Shown: positions 26,166 to 35,382, counted from the first letter of the stretch. The stretch is 64,000 bases of DNA from Nocardia salmonicida NBRC 13393 (GCF_001613085.1 NZ_BDBR01000035.1:60953-124952), one strand, 5' to 3'. Translations and numbers: made by a program. Notes: generated by a model from the letters alone, not told the origin.

Positions 26166-26587
26166 CGCTGTAAGACAGGCGGTATCCGGCAATGGGCCGT
26201 CCGCCAAGTCGAGTGAGAGATTGGCGGTCATCTTGGGAAATCGGCAAGGTATTCGGCCCAGCTGGCTTGGGCGTATTGCGCCCACTTCTGGGCGGTACTC
26301 GGGTTGATTCTCTGGGGGGTCTAGGAGGGGCCCGACAGAAAGATCGGCAAATCGATCCATACGCCGGGGGTCGACCGGCGGCCTGACCTCCGATAGCCCT
26401 CTCTTACCGGTGGTCAGAGTGGAATCGAACGTGCGCTGACCAACCGACGGGCTGGAAGGCTCGACCGACGCCGCCGTTCCGAAAGATGGTCGAGACCGCC
26501 TGACTGCCACCGAAACTCACTTGTCAAGCAGACAACCCGGTCTTCGACCTCATTGAAACCTGCCGATGTGGAATCCGTCGTCGCCGG
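26166..26587. other. 422-bp stretch without a recognisable gene
   Basis: No frame resembles a known protein and no clear terminator is visible. It is adjacent to mobile-element debris and probably further decayed sequence. Confidence 0.5.
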
Positions 26588-27196
26588 CTACCTATGTGTC
26601 CAAACGGGCTGCAGCAGGTCCGCGACCCTGGTCTCTTGACCGAGGAGCACGACATCACGGAACTGCAGCAGCATCGCTCCGGTCGGAGCGTGGATGGTCA
26701 TGGCATCGCCGAGTCGCATCTGCAGCAGGCGGGTTCCATCCGGTTGATCGGCCCAGTATGGAACCCCGTCGGCGGCGAGCCGATCGAGAGCAACGAAATG
26801 CACCTGGTGCACCTCATGGTTGGGAGAGAGGGCGCCGGGGTTGTCGAGCGCCACTACGATCGGCGTGATCGCGAAACCGGAGGCCGCGGGGAAATCGTCC
26901 AGCCGGCCGAGCACCTCTGCGGGGGAGGCATCGAGGCCGATCTCCTCCTGCAATTCGCGCAGGCCGGCTGCGACAGTGGTCTCGTCGCCGTCGACCCGCC
27001 CGCCGGGCAGTCCCCATTGCCCGGCGTTGCGGCCGCGGTAGGCGCGTTTGATCACGATCACGCAGGGCTGTCCGTCATGTTCGAGCACACACAGCACCAC
27101 TGTCGCGCGCCGCATCCCCGGTACATCCGCCACGGCTCGAACATCGAACCCGCGCAAGCGGGTTGTGGCCACGTCCCGGAAGTTCTGCACACTCAT
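26588..27196 (-). CDS. Nudix hydrolase
   Basis: 202 residues with a complete Nudix box at about residues 63-85: GLPGGRVDGDETTVAAG followed by LRELQEEIGL (G-x5-E-x7-REU-x-EE-x-G-U). Hydrolyses a nucleoside diphosphate linked to another moiety; the flanking VVLCVLEHDGQPCVIVIKRA suggests the CoA/NADH-pyrophosphatase side of the family, but the substrate is not certain. Apparently a single-gene unit with only decayed sequence upstream and downstream. Confidence 0.9.
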   Translation of the reverse strand: MSVQNFRDVATTRLRGFDVRAVADVPGMRRATVVLCVLEHDGQPCVIVIKRAYRGRNAGQWGLPGGRVDGDETTVAAGLRELQEEIGLDASPAEVLGRLDDFPAASGFAITPIVVALDNPGALSPNHEVHQVHFVALDRLAADGVPYWADQPDGTRLLQMRLGDAMTIHAPTGAMLLQFRDVVLLGQETRVADLLQPVWTHR

Positions 27197-27330
27197 CCAT
27201 CGAGCATCCCACTACCGGAGATCGACACGGTGTCGAACCCGTGGTGGCGCAGACCTGATCGAGTCTCGAGGCCAGCTGGTAATGGCCTCGCGTATCAGGA
27301 GGTTGACGTTTCGGTTGAAGTGCTCAGTGC

Positions 27331-27600
27331 TCAGTGTGCGAAGTGTATTCCCGTTCTGATCCGTAATTCGTCGAGCGAGATACCGTAGGTCGCGCGGACA
27401 CGGACCTGTGCGGCGCCGAGTTCCAATATTGCGTAGTCGCTGTAGATTCGGCCGACGCAGCGGCGCCCGGTCAGCGGGTAGGTGCATTCTTCCACCAGCT
27501 TGGACAGGCCGTCGCGGGTGAACAGCGACAGCAGGTCGTGCAGGCGCGAGAGCATCGTCAGCGTCACCGTGCGCTGGTCGGGGTGGCCCTGGTCGATTCG
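27331..27600 (-). pseudogene. 3-oxoacid CoA-transferase subunit B, C-terminal fragment
   Basis: The minus strand reads RDGLSKLVEECTYPLTGRR, then CVGRIYSDYAILELG and ATYGISLDELRIRTGI, matching the C-terminus of subunit B (typically KDG-PKLVEECTLPLTG, later G-S-DELRAKTG). The N-terminal two thirds and the subunit A gene are missing. Confidence 0.6.
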
Positions 27601-27608
27601 GCCGACGA

Positions 27609-29129
27609 TCAGCTCGCGGATGAACTGCGCCGGGCAGGCCGAGCCTGGGGGAGTGCCGACCGATCGCCGGTCGAGACGGGTCGCACGACCCACCAGACGA
27701 TCGCGGTCCATACCGAGGACAGCAGGATCGAGCCGATGATGTCGGTGGGGTGGTGGGCTCCGGCATAGAGTCGCTGCGCCGCTACCAGCGCCGGAATCAG
27801 GAGTGCCGCGGCTGCGAAGACCCGGTACTGCCATCGGCGTGTGGTGGCCCATACCAGCGCGGCGGTGCCGGCGTAGAGCGTCAGTGCGGCGGCGACGTGC
27901 CCGGAAGGGAAACTGGCCGTGGGGGGAAGGTCGGGATTGAGGTGTGCGACCCGGGGCCGGTCCCGGTCGACGATCGCAGCGGTGGTGAGGAATAGCGTGA
28001 TCTCGCCCAGCAGCGCCGTGCCGAGGAACAATACCGGTCGCCAGCTCCGCGCGATGCCCACCGCGAGTGCGGCGACGATCAGAGCGACCGTGATGATCGC
28101 GATGGTATTTCCGATCTCGCCGAACACATCGAGGATCGACGTGAGCGTGGAATTACGGTGCTCGGCGAGCATCGCCACGACGCGGTGATCCCACCCCAGG
28201 ACAGCGGTGTCGGTGTCCAAGGTGCGCACCAGCATGCCGATTCCCACCAGCCCACCGACAAGCAGGACCCACGCGACCGCGAGCTCGCCGATCCCTTGCC
28301 ATGGGTGCGGCAGCGCGGGCGGATGCTGAACCGGGACCGGTCGCAAGTCGTCTTCCTCGGCCGGGGCGACGTCGCCGGGAAGGGGGCCGGTGCTGTCGAT
28401 CCGGGCGTCGCGACGCCATCGGTGAAAGGCGACAGTTGCCAGTACGAGCCACAATGTGCCGAGCAACCAGCCGCCGAGGACGTCGGTGAGGTAGTGCGCG
28501 CCGAGCGCTATCCGGCTCACCCCGATGGCGATCACGATCCCCACCGCGAACACCGTCGCCGCGCGGCGTGCGCCCGCCTGCCAGGTGGGCGTGAAGACCA
28601 GCAGCACAACGCCGTAACACACCAGTGAACTCATCGCGTGTCCGCTGGGAAAGCTCCAACCGTCCGTGGTGTAGACGGGCTCGTCCACCACCGGACGTAA
28701 CCGTGCGACAAGCTCTTTGACGACCGGGTTGAGGATCAGGCCGCCCGCGGCGGTGAGCACCACGTAGACGGCAAGTCGGGGGAGACGACGCAGCAGCAGC
28801 CAGATGGTGGCGACGGTCAGCACCACAACCAGCGTGCTGGTCGCTCCGAGTTCGGTGATGCCGGTGACTATGCTTTGCAGGGCCTTGTTATCCGCCACCA
28901 CGGCGACCAGGTGGTCGGTGACCGTTTGATCCGCGGTCTGCATCGGTTCCCACCGCGTCCGGACCAGTGCGGTGAGCACCCCGAACCCGATACCGATGCC
29001 CATAGCGCCGAGTAACGCCGCGGCACTGCGGACAGCGAATCGTTCGGCGGCCTCGGCCTCGCTGTGATGCGCGACGACGGAGCTGTCAGCGCCTGTCGCG
29101 ACATCCCCGTCGCGTTGGTCGACAGACAA
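27609..29129 (-). CDS. Membrane protein with two PAP2 phosphatase domains
   Basis: 506 residues from TTG 29129, chosen because GGAGG lies 7 bases upstream. Two tandem type-2 phosphatidic-acid-phosphatase domains, each with about five membrane helices. Domain 1 (residues ~30-225): KELVARLRP, SFPSGHAMSS, SRIALGAHYLTDVLGG. Domain 2 (~280-480): DRDRPRVAHL, SFPSGHVAAALTLYAG, QRLYAGAHHPTDIIGS. Domain 2 lacks the lysine-spaced first motif but keeps RP, PSGH and the H-x5-D histidine region. Likely removes phosphate from lipid or polyprenyl phosphates at the membrane. Fusion of two such domains is uncommon. The C-terminal ~20 residues are low complexity. Confidence 0.85.
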   Translation of the reverse strand: MSVDQRDGDVATGADSSVVAHHSEAEAAERFAVRSAAALLGAMGIGIGFGVLTALVRTRWEPMQTADQTVTDHLVAVVADNKALQSIVTGITELGATSTLVVVLTVATIWLLLRRLPRLAVYVVLTAAGGLILNPVVKELVARLRPVVDEPVYTTDGWSFPSGHAMSSLVCYGVVLLVFTPTWQAGARRAATVFAVGIVIAIGVSRIALGAHYLTDVLGGWLLGTLWLVLATVAFHRWRRDARIDSTGPLPGDVAPAEEDDLRPVPVQHPPALPHPWQGIGELAVAWVLLVGGLVGIGMLVRTLDTDTAVLGWDHRVVAMLAEHRNSTLTSILDVFGEIGNTIAIITVALIVAALAVGIARSWRPVLFLGTALLGEITLFLTTAAIVDRDRPRVAHLNPDLPPTASFPSGHVAAALTLYAGTAALVWATTRRWQYRVFAAAALLIPALVAAQRLYAGAHHPTDIIGSILLSSVWTAIVWWVVRPVSTGDRSALPQARPARRSSSAS

Positions 29130-29581
29130 TGCAACACCTCCTGCGATCGTGCGGCATCGCCGACCAGCGAGAACCGCGACAGGCCACCAGTGAACTCCGG
29201 TTGCCGGATATCGTTGTTGTTCACGGTTTCCCGTTACAGGCGGTCGCAATCAATCGAGAAATCACTAGCGCGATCCCCGAGCGCGCCGCGGTCGTGGGCA
29301 AGATCTGGCCTGCGGAGCCGATCGCATCGGTGAACAGCGATTTCTTCGTGGCAGGGCCGGCAGGGTGGGAGCGGGGATCGCGGGGCACGCTCATTCTCTG
29401 CCCCTCGGGCCGCATTTCTGATAACAGCCGGATCGCCGAGCCCGCGACCGGATGGGCAGTCGGATTCGTGGTGTGCTGGGGCATGGCGAGGCCCGTGACG
29501 GGATCTTCGCATACTTTGATATACGCCCCGTCGACTACATGACGGGGCGATCCTGATACCGAGCGCAAGATGGGAGAACGT
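29130..29581. other. Intergenic region with a 9-bp hairpin
   Basis: No recognisable gene on either strand. CGCCCCGTC/GACGGGGCG (29524-29549, 8-base loop) lies 33 bases before the nitroreductase start, perhaps in its leader. The region should contain promoters for the divergent PAP2 and nitroreductase genes. Confidence 0.5.
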
Positions 29582-30238
29582 ATGACTGTCGAGTTCCCGC
29601 ATCTCGACCTGTCCGCTGACGAGGTACTGACCACGACCCGGTCGGTGCGCAAACGTCTCGACCTGGATCGGCCGGTGCCGCTGGAGGTGGTCACCGACGC
29701 ATTGGAGGTGGCGCTCCAGGCGCCGTCGGGCAGTAACCTGCAAGGCTGGCATTGGATCGTGCTGACCGATCCCGAGCCCAAGAAGATCGTGGCGGAGTAC
29801 TACCGCAAGTCCTACACCGCCTACGCTGCGGCGGGTGCGGCCGTGCGGCAGGCGAAGCCGCCGAAGGACACCGATACCGCGGAGAAGGTGGCTTCGAGTG
29901 CGACCTATCTGGCGGAGGTGATGGAGCAGGTACCGGTGCTGGTGATCGGTGCGATCCACGTTCCGGGTGGGCAGATGCCGGAGGGGAACCAGGCCGGTCT
30001 GTGGGGTTCGCTGCTCCCCGCCGCCTGGAGCTTCGCGCTCGCACTGCGTGAGCGCGGCCTCGGGTCTGCGTGGACCTCACTGCATCTGGAGTACGAACGA
30101 GAGGTCGCCGAGGCGCTGGGAGTTCCCCCGAGTATTCGGCAGGGCGTGCTCTTGCCTGTTGCCTACACGAAGGGCACCGACTTCAAGCTCGCCAAACGCG
30201 CCCCGCTCGACACAGTACTGCACGTCAACAAATGGTAG
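29582..30238 (+). CDS. Nitroreductase-family oxidoreductase
   Basis: 218 residues from ATG 29582 (GGGAG upstream); MTVEFPHLDLSADEVLTTTRSVRKRLDLDRP, with the TTRSVRKR block that binds the FMN phosphate. Then ALQAPSGSNLQGWHWIVLTD (the AP-S-N-Q motif of the family) and RERGLGSAWTSLHLEYEREV near the second flavin contact. Uses NAD(P)H through FMN to reduce nitro compounds or quinones; the natural substrate is unknown. Confidence 0.9.
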   Translation: MTVEFPHLDLSADEVLTTTRSVRKRLDLDRPVPLEVVTDALEVALQAPSGSNLQGWHWIVLTDPEPKKIVAEYYRKSYTAYAAAGAAVRQAKPPKDTDTAEKVASSATYLAEVMEQVPVLVIGAIHVPGGQMPEGNQAGLWGSLLPAAWSFALALRERGLGSAWTSLHLEYEREVAEALGVPPSIRQGVLLPVAYTKGTDFKLAKRAPLDTVLHVNKW

Positions 30239-30777
30239 TCCTGAGCCGATTCGCCCGCAGCTTCATCTACGCCAGCGGTCGAGAAGCTCTACTTGGCAGC
30301 GGCGGGTAGATAGGTCTGTCTTTCTGGACTGCGCAACACGTTCACTCTTGCGGCCACGGTCCGCTGATCTGACACTGTTCGGCTGTGTGCTCGATGGTGT
30401 TGTTGACTTCGGTGGCGGGGCCCGAGCCAGGCTCGGCACCCGTAGGCTCGATCGGTCCACGCCCCCTCGACCTCTGCGACGCCGTGCTCGTGCGCGTCCA
30501 CGCCTACACCAGCTTTCTTGGAGGTCGAGGCCGTACATGTCGAGGCCGAGCTCAGCGGCCGTGGTGGTCCTGAGGTGGTGCGCGGCTCGTGGCAGCGCTC
30601 CTCGGATACGCAGTGACCGCCCGCGCCCATGACCGGACATCGAGAAGGCGCGACCGCGGGGTAACGACCGACGGCGCCCATCACGCGAAGCGTGCGGCCG
30701 AATTCGACGCTGGTTGGTTCGGAGGAGTCGGGGTATGCCGGAAACGACAGTTCATCCTTGCGACGAGAGGTCAAACT
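30239..30777. other. 539-bp stretch without a recognisable gene
   Basis: Open frames exist on both strands because of GC richness, but none has a family match, a plausible start or an even composition. The last ~15 bases hold the GAGAGG site of the CsbD-like gene. Confidence 0.5.
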
Positions 30778-31023
30778 ATGCCCGAGCACGGTAACGGAGT
30801 TCGCGAAGGCGTCGAAGGCGTCGTCGAAGACGTCAAAGGCAAGGCCAAAGAAGCCGCTGGTGCGCTTACCGGCGACGACAACCTCAAAGAAGAGGGTCAG
30901 GCCCAGCAGGACAAGGCCGAGTCCCAGCGCGAGGCTGCCAGCAAGGAAGCCGCTGCGGAGAAAGCACGCGCTGAAGCCGACATCGATGAGGCGCGCCAAG
31001 CAGCGCATCAGCGCGACCGCTGA
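30778..31023 (+). CDS. CsbD-like small stress protein
   Basis: 81 residues, highly charged and Ala/Glu/Lys/Gln-rich: GVEGVVEDVKGKAKEAAGAL, then TGDDNLKEEGQAQQDKAESQ. The DVKGKAKEAAG...LKEEGQ-QQ pattern is that of CsbD proteins and of the actinobacterial form once named microaggregate-binding protein. Expected to be largely helical or disordered and cytoplasmic; often induced by stress. ATG 30778 follows GAGAGG. A perfect palindromic terminator follows. Confidence 0.85.
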   Translation: MPEHGNGVREGVEGVVEDVKGKAKEAAGALTGDDNLKEEGQAQQDKAESQREAASKEAAAEKARAEADIDEARQAAHQRDR

Positions 31024-31039
31024 TTTGGGCTGCTGACAC

Positions 31040-31081
31040 GGTGGGAGGGGCTCGGACGAATTCGTCCGAGCCCCTCCCACC
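31040..31081 (+). terminator. Perfect 42-bp palindromic terminator
   Basis: Two 21-base arms with no spacer (GGTGGGAGGGGCTCGGACGA... and its exact complement) lie 16 bases after the CsbD-like stop codon. Very stable on both strands. Confidence 0.85.
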
Positions 31082-31149
31082 TCTTGTATGCGTGTCCTGC
31101 CGAGAGTAGTGACGGGGGCCTTCATCCTCCCGAATGGTCTACGCTAGCA

Positions 31150-31560
31150 GCCTCATTCGGGGTCAGAATGTCAGAGCTGCGCCGGTCATGGGTGTGGTGA
31201 GTCTGGGGGTCGGTGCCTGGAGTCGTGGCTGCGGCGGTCGCGGTAGGCGCAGTGGCGGGGGTCCGATACCGCTGGTCAAGCGGTGGCCGATGCCTACCGG
31301 AAACTGAAGGATCTGGTTTCGAGCCATGTTGGTCCATCGAGTATGGAATCGCCAGAGCGCCAACTCGATTCGGCCGCCCGTGTGCTGTGCTACTCGAGGA
31401 TTTACAGCACGTAGGCGCCGAGAGTGATCAGAGGTTGCCGGCCGCTGCACAGACGTAGCTCGCGGTCGTGCGTGCGCACGAGGCCATTGCGGGTGTGGAT
31501 GTGGAGAGGGTGTCTGCGGCGGCGTTGCGAAATCGGGAGGTCGCGTCAACCGGGGCTGGT
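31150..31560 (+). pseudogene. Decayed gene fragments, origin uncertain
   Basis: Short protein-like runs in shifting frames: VVAAAVAVGAVAGV, then AGQAVADAYRKLKDLVSSH, then AVVRAHEAIAGVDVERVSAA. The order (Ala-rich hydrophobic start, then QAV-DAY--LK-L) recalls N-termini of actinobacterial effector-associated small proteins. At least two frameshifts. Confidence 0.3.
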
Positions 31561-31814
31561 CCGGGTGGCCGAAAAAGAGTTAGAAGGTGACATCGACAGT
31601 GGGTGGGTGGAAGTGGTCCGCAGCGTTCAGAACCTCCGTCGACGCGCCGGTAGTACCCGGCCCGGTCGCGTCACCCGAACCGCAGGGAACCACCGCAGGG
31701 CTGCTCGCCGTTGGCGGATGGTCGGGACTGGTGTCGCTGACGGGGGTCTCCGCAGGTGGGGACGTCAGTATCACGGTGAACATCACACAGCTTCGTGCCG
31801 ACCAACCTTCTGCT

Positions 31815-32108
31815 CTACGCAGACGCAGCCTCGTAGGCGGCGATAACTTCGGTGGAGATCCGTCCGCGGGTCGACACTGTGTGACCGTTCTTGCTGGCCC
31901 ATGCCCGAATGTCAGCGAGATCGTTGCGTCGAATCGGTGCGCTCGCAGGAATTTTCGTGGCGAGTCGACCGGTGGATGTCTTGGAGCGGCTGATTCGGCG
32001 GGCGTAAGGGAGCCACTGGTCGAACGTGTCGCGCAACGTGGTGGCATTGGTATCGGACAGGTCGATTTCGTAGGTGACTCCGTCGATTCCGAAGGTGACG
32101 GTCTGGGC
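31815..32108 (-). pseudogene. lsr2: Lsr2 nucleoid-protein homologue lacking its N-terminus
   Basis: The minus strand from about 32108 reads AQTVTFGIDGVTYEIDLSD, then NATTLRDTFDQWLPYARRIS, RRNDLADIRAWASKNGHTVS and TRGRISTEVIAAYEAAS. This is Lsr2, which compacts DNA and silences AT-rich foreign genes; the DNA-minor-groove RGR motif is intact. Missing are the first ~20 residues (usually KK---LVDD-DG), and no start codon with a ribosome site follows. Homology stops exactly where a DNA-ligase fragment begins on the other strand, so it was probably cut by recombination. A start upstream in the same frame cannot be fully excluded. Confidence 0.6.
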
Positions 32109-32121
32109 ATAGGCTGATCGT

Positions 32122-32290
32122 GTGGGTCTCTCGGTGCCAGCACCGATGCTGGCCAAGCCCGGACGGCCACCACAGCCGCCAGGTGGCTGGTGCGCGGAAA
32201 TGAAATGGGACGGCGTCCGCGCGATCGCCACTGCACCCCGACCGGGATCAGCTTGTGGAGCCGCAACTTACGCGAGAGAAACAACGCCGG
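32122..32290 (+). pseudogene. ATP-dependent DNA ligase, N-terminal fragment
   Basis: From GTG 32122: GLSVPAPMLAKPGRPPQPPG, then EMKWDGVRAIA, the opening of LigC/LigD-type ligases with the AMP-accepting lysine in KWDG. After a frameshift the match continues as GISLWSRNLRER, then ends. About 55 codons of a gene that normally has several hundred. Confidence 0.6.
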
Positions 32291-32450
32291 GATCATGCCG
32301 ATGGGCTGTTTCGTCGATGAAGGCGACCTGGTCACCGACGCGATCATCAACGTCAACGGCGTCCTGAACGTCGGCCTTCTAGGGTGACCGTGGCGACTGC
32401 GCGAGCAGGGCGAGGGTGTGGAGCGGTAGCTGCGCCACCATGGCGAAAGG

Positions 32451-33461
32451 TTAACGGGCGGGGGACGCATCCCGCGTGAGTGAAACTGCGCCCGACTCGG
32501 TCGCACGTGCCGACGTCACGGCGGAGAACGTTCGCCGATAGGCGTCGGGGGTGGTGTCGATTGCCTGCCGGAAGTGCCGGCGCAGTACCGCCCCGCTGCC
32601 GAGGCCGACCTCGGCAGCGACGGTGTCGATCGGTAAGTCGGTTCGTTCCAGCAGTTCCTGCGCGCGTCGAACCCGTTGCTGCTGCAGCCACGCGAGGGGG
32701 TTGGTGCCGAGTCGTGTCTGGAAGTGTCGATGCAGCGTGCGGGTGCCGAGGTGTGCGCGGTTGGCGAGGTCTTCCACGGTGATCGGCTCGTGCAGATGTG
32801 CCAGTGCCCAGTCGAGGACCGGTGATAGTCCGTCTGCGGATCGCCGCGGAACCTGGTGGGAAATGTACTGCGCTTGGCCGCCCTCGCGATGCGGTGGGAC
32901 GATCAGCAGCCGGGCGATCTTGTTGGCGACCGCGGCACCGAAGTCGCTTCGCACGACGTGCAGGCACAGGTCGTGACCGGCCGCCTTGCCCGCCGACGTG
33001 AGGACTCTGCCCTCGTCGACGTACAGCACGCCGGGGTCGACCGTCACCGCTGGGTATCGCTGTACCAGCGTGTCCGCGTACATCCAGTGCGTGGTCGCGC
33101 GGCGGCCGTCGAGAATCCCCGCGGCAGCCAGAACGAACGCGCCGGTACAAATCGACATCACTCGTGCTCCCCGGTCATAGGCGGCGCGCACGGCGGCCAC
33201 CAGTGGTTCCGGCGGCCGCAGGTCGGCACAAGCCGGAACAACCACCAGGTCGGCGGTGACGAGATCGTCGTAGGTGTAGGGCGTCGACGCCGCGAACCAG
33301 CGGTCGACGCGTGCGCCGGGCGGACTGCAAACCCGAAGGTCATACCAGTCGTCGATGCCGCGCGGCGCCGTGGCACCAAAGATCGCGCACGGCGCGGCCA
33401 GCTCGTAGAGGGGCACTCCGTCGGAGATCGCCAAGGCTACAACATTCATGTCTGAAATCAT
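32451..33461 (-). CDS. GlxA-type AraC-family regulator
   Basis: 336 residues. N-terminal DJ-1/PfpI-like domain (~5-185; CTGAFVLAAAGILDGRRATTH, where class I amidotransferases keep a nucleophilic Cys) and C-terminal AraC double helix-turn-helix (VEDLANRAHLGTRTLHRHFQ; IDTVAAEVGLGSGAVLRRHF). Starts at ATG 33461 or 33449; neither has a ribosome site, and the first overlaps a 14-bp palindrome, suggesting a leaderless, autoregulated message. Divergent from an SGNH hydrolase it may control. Confidence 0.9.
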   Translation of the reverse strand: MISDMNVVALAISDGVPLYELAAPCAIFGATAPRGIDDWYDLRVCSPPGARVDRWFAASTPYTYDDLVTADLVVVPACADLRPPEPLVAAVRAAYDRGARVMSICTGAFVLAAAGILDGRRATTHWMYADTLVQRYPAVTVDPGVLYVDEGRVLTSAGKAAGHDLCLHVVRSDFGAAVANKIARLLIVPPHREGGQAQYISHQVPRRSADGLSPVLDWALAHLHEPITVEDLANRAHLGTRTLHRHFQTRLGTNPLAWLQQQRVRRAQELLERTDLPIDTVAAEVGLGSGAVLRRHFRQAIDTTPDAYRRTFSAVTSARATESGAVSLTRDASPAR

Positions 33462-33470
33462 ACGTATGAT
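33457..33470. promoter_or_regulatory. 14-bp perfect palindrome over the GlxA-type start codon
   Basis: ATCATACGTATGAT covers the ATG at 33461 of the regulator and lies 50 bp before the divergent SGNH gene. Unusually AT-rich for this DNA. Possible operator. Confidence 0.5.
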
Positions 33471-33520
33471 GGCCGATCAGACACTCGTGTCCAGGTATCG
33501 GGCAGAGAAGTCTGGATGGC

Positions 33521-34210
33521 ATGACCACTGATTCATCGATCGACGCTCCCGTCCGCACCGAGTCGACGGACCCCTACTGCCTTTCCGACGAGACGGCAGC
33601 GGCTCTGCTCACCGGTGCGCCGTGGATGCGCTTCGCGTCCATCGGCGACAGCTTGTCCGCGGGTACGAGTGACCCCAGCCCGGGCTACCGGACCTTGCCG
33701 TGGCCCGAGCGTGTTCGAGGCGTACTGCAGTTGGTGAACCCTTCGATCGCCTACCTCAACACCGCCGAAATCGGCGCGACGACGCGCAAGGCGGTTGCGA
33801 CCCAGGCGGAGCGCATCGTCGAGTTCGGTCCCGACCTGCTGCACCTGCCATCCGGTGCCAATGACATCTTTCGTCCTGAACCGTCGTATGAACGCATCGA
33901 GGACGACCTGCGCGAGCTGTACGGGATCGCGGCGAGCACCGGCGCGACACTGACCGTGTTCACCCTCGTCAAGCGCTTCGTGGTCCCGCGGATCCCCGAC
34001 TTCGCCGAGCGGGTCAGCCGTGTCAACGCCATCACCCGACAACTGGCCACCGAACACGGCGCTCTCCTGATCGACACCTGGGACCATCCCATCAACAAGC
34101 GTCCAGACCTGTTGAGCGAGGACCGGATTCACCTAGCCTCGGCTGGTCAGGCCGTGCTCGCAGCGGAAGTCGTCCGGGCACTCACCAGCGCATTGAACGG
34201 TGTCCGATGA
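33521..34210 (+). CDS. SGNH/GDSL hydrolase
   Basis: 229 residues with all SGNH blocks: block I FASIGDSLSAGTSD (nucleophile Ser), a Gly in LNTAEIGATTRKAV, block III GANDIF (Asn), block V SEDRIHLASAGQ (Asp and His). Such enzymes are esterases, lipases or acetylhydrolases. No signal peptide, so it acts in the cytoplasm. Divergent from the GlxA-type regulator; overlaps the next small ORF by ATGA. Confidence 0.88.
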   Translation: MTTDSSIDAPVRTESTDPYCLSDETAAALLTGAPWMRFASIGDSLSAGTSDPSPGYRTLPWPERVRGVLQLVNPSIAYLNTAEIGATTRKAVATQAERIVEFGPDLLHLPSGANDIFRPEPSYERIEDDLRELYGIAASTGATLTVFTLVKRFVVPRIPDFAERVSRVNAITRQLATEHGALLIDTWDHPINKRPDLLSEDRIHLASAGQAVLAAEVVRALTSALNGVR

Positions 34211-34461
34211 CGGTCGATGCCGCCGCCGATGCGGCATCGACCGGTACGCCGGATGCCCACGATCGCTCTAACCTCGTATTGCTCGTGCTCTGCTCGGCAC
34301 CATGCAACAACCCGCTGAAACCCCAATGGGCATGGGTGCTCGTCGGTGGCGCGACGGTGGGTGTGCTGGTCAGCCGGATCTGCGGCATAGCTTCCGTGCG
34401 CACCAGCATCAGCCAATCATCTGCCACCCGGCAGCAGCCCAGCAGGTTCTGGCCGCCGTGA
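34207..34461 (+). CDS. Doubtful small ORF overlapping the SGNH gene
   Basis: 84 codons starting in an ATGA overlap. The frame has one short hydrophobic run (WAWVLVGGATVGVLVSRICG) but no family resemblance, and composition is uneven. The coupling-type overlap is the only argument in favour. Confidence 0.25.
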   Translation: MTVDAAADAASTGTPDAHDRSNLVLLVLCSAPCNNPLKPQWAWVLVGGATVGVLVSRICGIASVRTSISQSSATRQQPSRFWPP

Positions 34462-34659
34462 GTGGCTGGGCGCCCGTTGATCTTCTGATGAACCGCTGGC
34501 CGGTTCAGTCAGCGCGGTCCGCGACTCGATGAGCTTCCTCACTGGTCCGGCTACGAACTAATGGCAGAATGAACCGTCACGGGTTGAAGGCCGAGACAGC
34601 CCACCTCGCTCTGCATTGCGTTGCGATTCCGCGTCCCTCCACCGTGTCACGTCGCCGCT

Positions 34660-35002
34660 GAAATTGCCCTGGCTGCCCCAGAATCCGTCGAGGACACCGC
34701 ATTCTACGAAGGCAAAATCGCGGACGGCCTTCTCCGCCCACGGCTACCACGGCGCGACCATGACCACTGTCGGCACGCTTGCGAAAGTCACCGAACCGGT
34801 TCTCTATCAACATTGTTCAAACAAGCTCGACCTTTACCTCGCGGTGGTGCAGCAGTCGCTCGACGACCTGTCGACTGCCCTGAGCGAGGTCCTCGTGACG
34901 ACAACATCAAGCCGTGGAAACGATGACCCAATGGTATTGGTCCGGGTTGCGCAGCCAGACAGGTTGAGGTTCCCCGCTTTCACGCATCGCTCCAACCCGT
35001 AG
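34660..35002 (+). pseudogene. TetR-family regulator, N-terminal remnant
   Basis: The frame reads AFSAHGYHGATMTTVGTLAK, then VTEPVLYQHCSNKLDLYLAV and VQQSLDDLSTALSE: helix-turn-helix and next helix of a TetR regulator. The preceding residues (normally RR-QILDAAR) are lost and the ligand domain ends after a short unrelated tail at 35002. Confidence 0.6.
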
Positions 35003-35027
35003 TCCGATAGGACCGGAAGGAGTCGAT

Positions 35028-35190
35028 CAGTGGCAGTATCGAGAGTCCGATCCCAAGCCGACGATCCCGAAGCTCGCCGAGCAACTCGGAGTGCATCACG
35101 AGGCGTCGCGGAACTGGATCCGCTGAGCCGAAGCCGATGCCACCCATCGCCACGACCGCCCGACGACCGACATGGCCGAGCAGAATTACC
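35028..35190 (+). pseudogene. IS3-family OrfA fragment
   Basis: QYRESDPKPTIPKLAEQLGV, then HHEASRNWIR-stop-AEADATHRHDRPTTDMAEQN matches the helix-turn-helix and linker of IS3 OrfA proteins; a TGA replaces the expected glutamine of WIRQAEAD. Confidence 0.6.
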
Positions 35191-35382
35191 TCGATTGAAC
35201 GTACCGGGGCATCTGCGATGCGGCCACGGGGTCATACCTTCGCGTGGTGCTCTGTCTCGCGATGTCACGCCACATGGTTCCTGCAAATCAGGACCTCGGT
35301 ACCGAAAATTGGGACTCGGTCGGACAATTGTCGATTGGGTGCGCGCACCGCCGCCGTATTCGAACACGAACCGAGGACTTCG

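Noticed and set aside
30239..30777. Several overlapping 60-230 codon frames after the nitroreductase gene
   Set aside because: No start signals, no family resemblance, composition typical of non-coding high-GC DNA.
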